A stretch of 64,000 bases of DNA from Rhynchonema sp. JSB1_4 (lineage: Eukaryota > Nematoda > Chromadorea > Monhysterida > Xyalidae), in NCBI GenBank assembly GCA_030248065.1, contig JASAMV010001839.1, forward strand, positions 62,001-126,000, written 5' to 3'. A program made the position numbers and the translations under genes. Numbering within the stretch: the stretch's first letter is position 1; every line of letters begins with the position of its first letter. Shown piece by piece: positions 45,957 to 57,400 of the stretch. Under the pieces are notes generated by a model. It had not been told where the DNA came from and did not search any database. It saw only the letters and a program-made list of their open reading frames with translations.

Positions 45957-47491
45957 TATGGTATAATACTACAGTATACCTGCATCCAAGTTTGCTGTCC
46001 AAATGTTCAACCCAAATTGTGTGTTAGCCGATCACTTCGCAGATCTGGACTAAACACGCTTTACATTGGTAGAACTTGCATGTTCAAAATTATAAACAGT
46101 TGATCAGTAATATCCGTATCCACAATGTTTACACTTCATGTCTCCCGAAAGTTAGGTACATACGTGTTCGATTGTACTACATACTTTGTAGAAGTAACCA
46201 ACTTTCATAAAAGTGTGGCAAAACGCGGCAGTTGTGAACATTTCCTTCACTTCTCCACGGTTGGACAGTACGTATTTTTTGGTTTTGAATCAAACTCGTC
46301 AAACCACCAAGTATGACTAATAGAATTGCGCAACGAAATTGAGAAAACGAAAGTGAAGATTTTTTCTCAACAGCTCTTCCACACAGACAGTATGCATATG
46401 GTCATAAAAGTCTCATTGTTGTTAAAGGTCTATGAAGATTTTGAATTTTCTACCGTTAAAATAAACCCCGTTTAGGGTTTTTGCACCCCGTCGTTAATTT
46501 CACTCTCTACCGAATTTCCGGCTGGTGCTCTGTGACATCATGGCACCCATATGAACATTTATTATCTGTTGCCAATTTTTTTATATCCGCGATTCTCTGT
46601 GTTTTCTGCGCGCTAATTTGCGCAGGACACCCTTCTTGATGTAAAACAGCGTGGTATTATTTATGAAATTTGTGCACATTTCATTGGATTACTGTAGGTT
46701 CCTGCACAAGAACTGTTTGGTGAATGGGGTTGGATCAATCAAGCGTAAACACTAATTAGTATCGGAAATTGCGAAATGGGTCTGGGAACTTTTGTGCATA
46801 CATACTGTATCTTCTTCGAAAAAATACGGAACCACCTTCATGAAAACGCCTCTGCAGTCTTCGAAAGTATAAATAAAGGGATTTCGTCCGTGCCTGATTT
46901 GCAAAATATAGGTAAAAAGTTGCGCACGCGCAATATCAGGGTTTTTTAGTTTTCCAAGTGTTTTGTTTCGAGTTATCTAATTTCCGACCAAACCACGCGC
47001 TACGCAATGCGGGATTTTCGTCAACTTTGAACCTACAGTTCCGGGTGCAATTCTAGGCAAAGAGTTGCGCCCCCCCCCCCCCCCCCCCCCCTGCACGCGT
47101 CTTCCTAGTGCTAAAACATAGGGAGCGCACGCCAGCGCACGCGCAAACCCTCGCGGCACGCAATAGTTCACTTTTGCCTATACTTTGCCCACTTTCGCAC
47201 CCGCACCCCCTCACTTCTTGCACCCGGACTGTGTACCACCAATGAGATAACACGCTGGGACTTGCCTTTGGCGAGGTTTATTGTTTTTAAGTTCAGTTAC
47301 TTTCGTTTTCTCTCTGCAGGGTTACATACCTTCCAAGCAGTGACACATTCGAAAACATCAAAAATTATTCTTTGCCTTATTCGTGCTAACGACGGTCTAC
47401 AGTATAATACAGTAGGTTACATAATACTGCATTTCAGACCAAACTAATGAAAATTGAAACATCAACAACTCCATATTCGTGAAACATCAAA

Positions 47492-50400
47492 ATGACGGTT
47501 GGGTCATTTTATACGACCACCGCGGTCGCGACGGCACTGGGCACTCTCGCGCTCACGCTGACCCTCATTGGAGTCCCATTTGTCTACTATGAAATCAATC
47601 GGACCTGGAGAGAACTGGACACTGAAATGGCTGAGTTTCGGGTGCGTATTCTGAAGAGCTTTCGTTTGCAGAGACACTAAGATGCCTTTACCGATGAAAC
47701 ATTGCGGTAAACATCCGTAAGCAGCAATAAAGATTGAAATAACTATGTTTGCATCTAGGACCTGTGAGTGTTGTGTGCAGGGTTGGAAAAAATTTTTTTT
47801 TAAAAAAGTGAGATTCGGGGAAATTTTACCAAATTCGCCTAAAAAACGCGCAAAAACGCGAAAAAAATGCAACTGTAATTGACAAGTCACTTTTGTGACT
47901 TAGTTTGCATCACTTATGAAGGGTGTTTACGTCATTTCGGTGCGATCCAACAGTCTGTGCTTGATATGGACCGATGATTGCTGCTCTGTGGTATCGGACA
48001 CAACAGTTTGTGGCCGAATCAGCAAGATTCATTCATAAACCACACAGAATTGAGAATATAAGCTTCAGAAATACTTGTCGGGTAGCTGAATCAGTCGTAT
48101 ATGACCGACCTGGTGGGGTATGACATCGAAGTACCATGTGGGTACATGCATACTGTGTCCCATGTATCACAGGAAGGTATAATAACATCATTTGGGGTAT
48201 CTTAGGTACCAAACACATGCCCCAAAGGTGATTTTCTGAAGAAAATTTTTTGACCCTTGAGAAAAAATGACAAAAAATAACCCCCAAGAAGGCCATTTTT
48301 GGACGTTTTAGAACATTTTGTTCCCCCGAAAAATTTTAACAAAAATTTTTTTCAAAAACCTTTTTTTTGGCCCAACCCTGGTTGTGTGCTCTGCGCTGTC
48401 AATTTAGTTCCACCAATGCTCATGGATAACACAAATTATCCAAAAAGGTGCACACATACCAGGAAATCTCCAATTTGGCGTGGCGTGGTCTCGTTGACAA
48501 CGGACCTGCCGCGAGTCGACGTGTGGTGGTCACCAAACGACATTTGCACGAAGACTTCCTCGTCAACGAATGCGGTTTGTGTGTGATGTGACCATTGGAA
48601 AAGCCTATTTTTTCGTTTCAACTATTGTTTTCCATTTTGCGCAAAACATGTCACTGAGAGCTCGCAAATTTCCCGTTGGAACATGTCAACCCTGTGCCCA
48701 TCCACCACCACGTTTCCAAGATTTATCACTTGAAAATTGGGGCAGTTATAGGTATGACCTCATGGGGGTTACCTACTATCCTCAATGGGGGGTCCGGCCT
48801 GACGAAACTCATGAAAACGCTCTTGTGTCACATTGGATAACAGGTTGTAATCTTGCAACGAATTGTCCGCCCGGTTCGCCGGGTCCGCCCGGGCCGAAAG
48901 GCGTACGAGGACTCAGCGGTCACAGTGGAGACACTGGTTTGCCAGGACACGATGCAACGGTTCGCTGTTTGCTCTGCTGATTTCTACGATCCATCTTGAA
49001 ACATCAGCTAGCCTGTTTAGTGACGAGTGAAGTGCTGTTGATGTTTCAAGATAACGTCACAAATTGGACATGTGGTCGCTCAAACTTCGTTGTGAAACGA
49101 TAAAATATGAATCTTTCTGTTTTTTTAGAGCACCAAACTAGAGCAGCATGATCCGGGCTGTTTCTTTTGTCCCGATGGCGTTGCTGGTGGTCGAGGGGCA
49201 CGCGGCATTCCTGGTCAGCAGTTGTCGTTGCGTTTTTCGTTTTTTTACCATGATCTCCATGATTACCCTTTTTATTATCGTGTAACTGAAATAAAACGCA
49301 GTCAAACAGCTCTTTCTAGGTCACCGCGGCTTGCGCGGTCCAAAGGGCCGACGCGGTTTGGATGGAATGAACGGGTTTCCCGGCTTCCCCGGTCAAATGG
49401 GCGCGCCGGGAAATAACGGCAGGAATGGACGACTGGGAAGACCGGGTGTCGGCGGGAAATCTGCTTTTGCTGAACACGGACTCAAGGGCGAAAAGGGTGA
49501 CAGGGGGCCTAGGGTTGGTATATGGGAGTCACTTGCTTCGTGTTGATTAATGCTCGGGACTCTGAGTATTCAGGCTCAGGCCAAGTCTCAGACATACTTA
49601 GGTTTACTGACAGACGGCTGGAAAAGTCGGCACTCCCGCATGCTATACTTCGTACCCAAGGACTGGACCCAAAACTCCTACCGTCTCAGGGACCCATCGG
49701 TGAGCCTGGTACCAAAGGTGGAAATGGTTTTGTGTCCTTTGGCCGTACCGGACCTGCTGGCCCAGTCGGGGTTCAAGGATATGCAGGCGTCACTGGAATA
49801 ATGGGACCGCGAGGCGATGTAGGACGTCCGGGAGCGAACTCGGCAGTTAGTTTTAGGCGGGATATTTTTTGGGCGATCGTTTTTGAATTCGCCTGTTTTT
49901 TTGTTTGAATTCTAACGCCGTCATAGTCCTGTGTCATAGACTGTGGCTGTCAGGTATTGAGCGACAAAAACACACCGCAGCTGCTTTATTTCTTGCCAAA
50001 GTTGTCAAACGTGTGCACAACTCTGCTTTCAAACAGCCCGGGTGTGTCGTGCACGATGTCAAGCGTCGTCGGTTTAGTGCCACCCAATCCTAGTTGGTTA
50101 CTAATTGATCGATGTTTCATTGCAGTACTGTCCGTGCAGTAGACGTGAGAATCCAGCGTACGAATCGAGTCCACTTTCGGTCACCGTGCAACCAGTGCCA
50201 ATTGCGTACAACATCCCGGCGGGACCGGAACCAGAACTGTCTAGTTACGAACCAGACCCGCCGGAGTCCAGCGTCGCCAACAAGGAACCAACGTTGCCCG
50301 CCCCGCCCGTCGATCCCGACCTGGCTCCAGCTGTACCTGCCACTGCCGTGCAACCACCACCACCCCACGTTCCCGCGCCAAAACAGCGTCCTCCCAACAT

Positions 50401-50965
50401 TCCGGCGCCCAGACAGCCACCACTTTATGTTCCGGCACCCATAGAACCGACACCAGTTCCGGTTCCGACTCTTCCACCAAGTCCCGTTTATCCACCGCCA
50501 GTTGAACCGGAATTCAACATTTTTGCCGGACCGTCAAATCAATGGTCGGTACCGCGAATACCGGCACCGCTGCCGAACTACGGTCCATTCTCTCCGGCAT
50601 TACCGGCACCTTCAAGCCAACCTTTGATTCCGCCGCCAATAATAATACCGGAAGCGCCCATTCACGTACGGGCACTACCCTTCCCTGAATTATCACTGCC
50701 GAATTGGTTCGACGTCGCGCCGGAACATGTGCCGGCCTTGCCAGATCAGGAAATTCTCCTGTCCGCACCCTGGCATGATGCGGAGCCTGAACATGCGCAG
50801 GCGATTCCCGATCAAAAAATTGCTCGAAGTCTCGACGAAATGTTGGAGAAAATGGAGGAAGCCTTAAATATGGCTGATAAAACATCGGTGAAGAAGGAAG
50901 GAGAAGAACTTACACCTGTTGATCTGTTTATCAAACCTTCACAACCGCTGCCGTTCACTCAGTGA
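47492..50965 (+). CDS. Cuticle collagen with long Pro-rich C-terminal tail
   Basis: Cuticle collagens are secreted, cross-linked trimers of the nematode exoskeleton. Exon 1 (47492-47641) has the family's amino-terminal membrane anchor (TALGTLALTLTLIGVPFVYYEI) and RTWRELDTEMAEF. Further exons: one or two between about 48460 and 48754 (uncertain; a CQPCAHPPP segment lies at about 48690), 48844-48959 (CPPGSPGPPGPKGVRG), 49129-49213 (a Cys pair CFFC, then GGRGARGIPG), 49320-49513 (GXY repeats GHRGLRGPKG to GEKGDRGPR, one interruption), 49690-49845 (GPIGEPGTKG...GDVGRPGANSA) and 50126-50965, stop TGA. The last exon begins YCPCSRR, the usual end motif of this family, but then adds about 270 residues with many Pro-Ala-Pro runs and an acidic end. 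A hAT-like element lies in the first intron. Confidence 0.85.
47778..48380. mobile_element. 603-bp hAT-like element with perfect 8-bp target duplication
   Basis: Ends CAGGGTTGG and CCAACCCTG (the latter after GGC) are inverted repeats, with A/T runs inside. Perfect 8-bp direct repeats GTTGTGTG flank it (47770-47777 and 48381-48388). As with the element at 28035, ends starting CAG and 8-bp duplications fit a non-autonomous hAT element. It lies in the first collagen intron, between the anchor exon and the exons near 48.5 kb. Confidence 0.85.
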
Positions 50966-51458
50966 TCTCTACGTGTATGCAAATTTTCGTTGGCATAATT
51001 TTGTTTACTTTATTTTACTACACCGGTCAACATACGCATGTAAAGATAAATGAATGATAAAATTACACATGAATTGTGGACAAAATAAATCGAAGCAAAA
51101 CAACGAATTACATATGCCAAAGAACAATTATTAGCCAAAATTATATGTTTTATTGTAAGTTTTTAATGCAGAAGAAAAGATGGGGCGGGGAAAGGCGCAT
51201 CACTGTCGTATTGACAAGTCGTTTATTCTAAAAGCGTACGATAGATTTCAGTGAGCCCCTCCTTCCCCTCGTAGATTTGCAAAGCTCACTGAACGAATGA
51301 AGGTTCAAAACACGTGCGTTTTTCATATCTATGGACCAACAAACAGAAGTTGTACTTCGAGAAATTAACGCAAAAACTAAACGCAAGAGAAAATGGGCAT
51401 ATGGGGAAATTGCTCTGTAAGTCATAACATTATAACTTTATGAAACATCACAATACAC

Positions 51459-54400
51459 CTATACGTCGTCCATATCGTCGCCTCCCGTATCGGTTGCAGT
51501 TGTCGGTGCTTTGAGTTCAGCCTGTTCGGTTGCGTTGTACGCCGCACCCACGCCGGTCGATGTCTTGCCCAACAGCCAATACGTGAACATCACTCCTTTT
51601 CCCTGAAAATTCAGGATAATCTAATTAGGTGTTAGTATCTGAAAATTCTCTCATGCGCATTTGGTCAAAGTCACTTTCACGCCGGGTATTCGCACTGACG
51701 ATGGGTGGAATTTTCGAAACGGTGTAAAGGTCAGTTGAGCGTAAAGGTCGGTGTAAAGCTCGGTCGAAAGCTCGGTCGGCGTAGCTGGCTGTAAACGTGA
51801 AACATTGCCTGTTATTAACGTGGAATGTTTCAAGTTTACACCGAGGTCTATCACACTGAGCTGTCGACCGAGCTTTCCACCGACCTTTACACCCAACTGA
51901 CCTTTACACCGTTTCGAAAATATCACCCGATGACCTGCTGCACCCGGCGGTTTCTGTGAAGCCAACACGTCGCAGAATTCACATTGTGATCAGCGAAAAC
52001 AAAAACCTGCACACCGATAGCAGCAAAAAACCCAAACGCGACAATAAAACAATGAGTAAAATGAAAGTACAGTCTAAACTCTTTATAGTGACATGATAGG
52101 GATTGGCCATTTTCTGTCACTTCACTAAGAGCGCTCTTAGTCATAGTGGAAAATGGAAATGAAAAAATATTATATGTCCAAGTTTTCCATTTCCATTTTC
52201 CAGTATGACTAAGGGCATATTGGAAAATGGAAAATGGAAATGAAAAAATATTCTATGTCCAAGTTTTCCATTTCCATTTTCCAGTATGACTAAGGGCATA
52301 TTGGAAAATGGAAAATGGAAATGAAAAAATATTCTATGTTCAAGTTTTCCATTTCCATTTTCCAGTATGACTAAGGGCATATTGGAAAATGGAAATGAAA
52401 CAAAACATTTCCTGTGTGAAATCTGACACAGCGGCCGAGAATTGAGCGGAACAGAAAATGTTTTTGTCACATGTCAAGACATGACTGCTGCAGAAAATGT
52501 TTTCCATTTTCCAGTATGCCCTTTTGGAAAATGTAAATGGAAAACTTGGACATATATTTTTCAATTTCCATTTTCCATTTTCCACTAAGGGCGCACCAAT
52601 ATAAAGTATAGCTATCCACTTGTATACAGGGGTAATTACGAGGTTAACAGCAAATCGGGGGCCAAAATGGCGCAGCAAAATATCCAGAATGTCGAGGCTA
52701 CCACTATAAAGAGTGTCACTATAGAAAAGGCAGACAGTATTCATCAGTCACTGTGCGAATTTGAATTTACCTTGATGATAATTTCGCCTCGTGCTTTGGT
52801 GATATAGCCGCCGACCACATTTGTCAAATGTTCGTTGGCAGTTGGACTCAGGTGAATACATGCGGCTGCAAATAATTGTTGACAGTTTTAGTGAATACTT
52901 ATTTTTAAAATAACGAAAACTAAACTGTCCAAAAGAATAAAAAATAAATGTCTACGTTTCGAGTTTGTTTCGATTCGGCTTGCCACGTTCACCGTGTCAC
53001 CAAACAGACAGTAGCGGGGCGCGGTCAAACCGACAACACCGGCGGTGACCGGACCTGCGTGCAGGAAATGTGGCATTATTTTTATTGTCGCGAACATATT
53101 TCAAATTGGTCTCAAATTCAAAATAACACCTCACCGGTATTGATGCCAATTCGCATCTGCACTTTGTCGTTAGGCAGATGGGGCACCGAAAACGATTGAA
53201 TGGCAATCTAGAAATCGTCAAAAAAAATTTTTATTTTCCTTTTATTTATGTTGCAAACAATAATGGGAACGAATCACGTTTCAACCTGAAAGTGCAAGGC
53301 CATGTCAGCGATCTGCACCGCGTGCTGATCGCCGTTTCGGTGCGGCAAACCGGATGCGACCATGTAGGAATCGCTGATGGTTTCAACCTGGATGATGTTT
53401 CACTCGTCAAACAAGGTATGTTTCTTTTAGGTGTTCTAGGAGAGAAACATCGATGTGGTGTTGGACAAATTTGACCGCTGCACCGCCGTGTTGTCAAAGG
53501 CAGCCCATTCACCTTATAGACATCATATTCATCAATAATGCCATCCAACAGCGTGTACAATTGATTCAACATGGCAATGATTTGCAGCGGCTTGCTGCGC
53601 GCGATCAATTGTGCGAATTGGTGAATGTCAGAGAACATGATCGTCACACATTCGTAGTTCTCCGGCTCGACTTTGATGCCGGATTTGAGCTTTTCGGCCA
53701 CCGACCTTGAATTGAAATTTTTGCACCTTTTTGATGGAAATGAGCAAAGCCCCAACAACGCTTCGTTCTCTCACTGAACAGGTTCTCGCGCGCTGATTGG
53801 CTACTGAACACGCGGAAGCGAGTCAGCATGTTGTCAGTTCTCTCAGTGAACGAAGTATAGGTAGGCCATAAAGTTAAAAGGATAATTATTCGGACACCTT
53901 CACTTACTTGGGCATCATGGCCGCCAGTAAATTATCGGATCGCTCATACGCCAACGCAAGTTCGGCCGTTCGATGGCCCACCTTGATAAATCAGAGACTT
54001 TGATCAAAATTTCTTGTGAGACAAAAAAACAGAACCAAAGACTTATTTTGACGTGTATGTAACTGAAGTTTTGCGAGATTTCTGAACTGGGAAGGCAAGC
54101 GTCAAGACATATTTTGGCAGGTGCCCACTTGGGTGCAAATTGTGCTCATGGACATCCCTTGCGTGTGGTCAAACGTGCAACAAAAAATGAAGAAAAAAAC
54201 ATTGCACACAGCCTTTTTCGGGCGCCCGGCGCGAGCCTCGGGAGTACCGGATTTCTCAGCCAGAGGTTACGAAGAGTGGTTGGTGAAACAAAAAAGGTCA
54301 AAAATGTGATCTAACTTGTGCTTCGAGCGTTTTCGCGTACTGCTCCATCATGCGTAGCGCGTGGTCCATAAGATTACTTGACTGTCCTTTGCCGATCGTT

Positions 54401-57400
54401 CGGATTAACGATTTGACATCCTGTATCCATTTGTAGGTCTTTCTTTTGCGATTAAAGACCATTTTTGGGCATAATAACAAAGGCAATGCTAACGTATTTG
54501 CCTTTTTTAACCAGTTTTTCCCATATATTCCCACAACTTTCACCATTCCATTCCCTAAACGTGTGATTACAGAAATGCTTCACTATCTTCTTCAGTTATC
54601 ATGCCCATCGGTCAACGACTTCTAATGACTTTAGCAGTTGAAGAGATATAAAGAGGAAAGGGGGCGAAAAAACCCACCCCAACGGAAAAAAGTCGGGGGG
54701 GGGCCCCAAACACAAAATCTCCCCCCCCCCCCCCCCCCCCCCCCCTCCCCCCCCCCCCCCCCTGGGGGCTTTCCCCCCCACCACCCCCCCCAACAATCCC
54801 TTCTTTCGGGCCCAATTTCCCTCCCCCGCAAGGGGGCCCCCCCCCCCACCCCCACCACCCCCCCCCCCCAAAAAATTCCCCGGGGGGCACAACAAAAAAA
54901 ACGTGTGGGATGCTACTTGATGCACTTTGCATATACTAGCATCAGATGAGTTCATTTGCATCCCGATGGGCTTTGCATCACGAAAAAAAATGAGAAAGAA
55001 ATTGTTTTGGAAGAGAAAAGATACCAACAGATATCGAAAGGCTTGCCGCCATTTGACTTATTTTTTCAAGTTTTCGACGAAAAAAACTGTGTCGAAAAAA
55101 TTTGAACTGTCGGCGTCGGAACTTTTCGGAAAAAATCTCAATAAAAAGGGTATTTTGGCGATTTTTGACGACTCTGACCTAAAAATTACTCATTTTATGC
55201 CTGAAAATGCCTATTTTTGGCGTAAATTTGCCTATTTTAGGCAAAAATTGGGGGAGCAGATGCAGTGTAGTGGCAGGCAAATGGTTGCAAGGTACCCTTG
55301 GGGGGGATGGATCCAAAAAAATATAAAAAAATCTTCTAAAAAAAGTACCAAAAAGTGGTCTAAAAGTGTCTAAATCAGAGTTTTCTTGCGGCAGCAAGCG
55401 ATTTTTGACACTTTTGGGCGAAAAATGGTCAATTTTGGTACTACTCCGGATCAAAAAGTCATTTCTTAGGGGTGCTTGTAACTGGCATAAACTGATACGC
55501 AGATCAATTATACATACAGTACATCAACCAACACTTAGGAATGCACAACATGCTCAACCAGAAGTACAAAGTCCACATCAGGCATGCGCACCCAAGAAGG
55601 GGTTGTGTTGATTTGTGATGAATCCTGGCCCACCACATGTACAGCAGAGTTCATATGCGCTGGTCGGCTGCCGAACTGCTTAGGGATTCAGGCCCCAATC
55701 TCATAACACTCGGCTGATCGCATTCCTGGCGTTTTCTGGCATAAACTGATACGCAGATCAATTATACATACAGTACATCAATTAACACTAAGGAATGCAC
55801 AACATGCTCAACCAGAAGTACAAAGTCCACATCAGGCATGCGCACCCAAGAAGGGGTTGTGTTGATTGTGATGAATCCTGGCCCACCACATGTACAGCAG
55901 AGTTCACATGCGCTGGTCGGCTGCCGAACTGCTTAGAGATTCAGGCCCCAATCGCATAACACTCAGCTGCTCGCATTCCTAGCGTTTTCTGACCTAAACT
56001 GATACGCAGATCAATTATACATACATCAATCAACACGAAGGAATGCACAATATGCTCAACCAGAAGTACAAAGTCCACATCAGGCATGCGCACCCAAGAA
56101 GGGGTTGTGTTGATTGTGATGAATCCTGGCCCACCACATGTACAGCAGAGTTCACATGCGCTTTTCGGCTGCCGAACTGCTTAGGGATTCAGGCCCCAAT
56201 CTCATAACACTCGGCTGATCGCATTCCTAGCGTTTTCTGGCATAAACTGATACGCAGATCAATTATACATACAGTACATCAATCAACACAAAGGAATGCA
56301 CAACATGCTCAACCAGAAGTACAAAGTCCACATCAGGCATGCGCACCCAAGAAGGGGTTGTGTTGATTGTGATGAATCCTGGCCCACCACATGTACAGCA
56401 GAGTTCACATGCGCTGGTCGGCTGCCGGACTGCTTAGAGATTCAGGCCTCAATCGGATAACACTCAGCTGATCGCTTTCTTAGCGTTTTCTGGCATAAAC
56501 TGATACGCAGATCAATTATACATACAGTACATCAATCAACACTAAGGAATGCACAGTATGCTCAACCAGAAGTACAAAGTCCACATCAGGCATGCGCACC
56601 CAAGAAGGGGTTGTGTTGATTGTGATGAATCCTGGCCCACCACATGTACAGCAGAGTTCAGATGCGCTGTTCGGCTGCCGGACTGCTTAGAGATTCAGGC
56701 CCCAATCGCATAACACTCAGCTGATCGCATTCCTAGCGTTTTCTGACATAAACTAATACGCAGATAAATTATACACACACCAATCAAAACTAAGGAATGC
56801 ACAACATGTTGATCCACGAGTACAAAGTCCACATCAGGCATGCGCACCCAAGAAGGGGTTGTGTTGATTTGTGATGAATCCTGGCCCACCACATGTACAG
56901 CAAAGTTCACATGCGCTGGTCGGCTGCCGGACTGCTTAGAGATTCTGGCCCCAATCGCATAACACTCAGCTGATCGCATTGCTAGCGTTTTCTGACATAA
57001 ACTAATACGCAGATCAACTATACATACATCAATCAACACGAAGGAATGCACAATATGCTCAACCAGAAGTACAAAGTCCACATCAGGCATGCGCACCCAA
57101 GAAGGGGTTGTGTTGATTGTGATGAATCCTGGCCCACCACATGTACAGCAGAGTTCACATGCGCTGGTCGGCTGCCGGACTGCTTAGAGATTCAGGTTTC
57201 GGAAACCTGTTGTTTGCTGATAAATTTCCCTTAAAAGCTGTTTATAAGCCGCCTGTTGGGCTGTTGTGTCTGACACCACGTGTGCAGTACTTCTTAACAC
57301 CTAATTTCGGAAACCTGTTGTTTGCTGATAAATTTCCCTTAAAAGCTGTTTATAAGCCGCCTGTTGGGCTGTTGTGTCTGACACCACGTGTGCAGTACTT

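Larger units (their letters stand above)
43704..47491. other. Gene-poor region with several small elements
   Basis: No confident gene. It holds two adjacent TA-type elements (44828-45219), a family A MITE (45780-45956), one orphan exon-like frame (45600-45776) and a pure C run at about 47070-47091. A stretch near 44180-44590 has fragments that read like broken coding sequence with several stops, but no family could be recognised. Confidence 0.5.

Noticed and set aside
54612..55027. Gly- and Pro-rich frames near 54.7 kb as structural proteins
   Set aside because: They are translations of C and G homopolymer runs in a likely low-quality part of the assembly.
56695..57096. Minus-strand frame in the ~252-bp array as the missing cyclase exon
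   Set aside because: It has no W-x-E-x-P-x-x-R-P-like sequence and recurs with every repeat unit.
55484..57197. CRISPR-like array
   Set aside because: Units are ~252 bp with no short repeat and spacer structure, and the context is eukaryotic intron.
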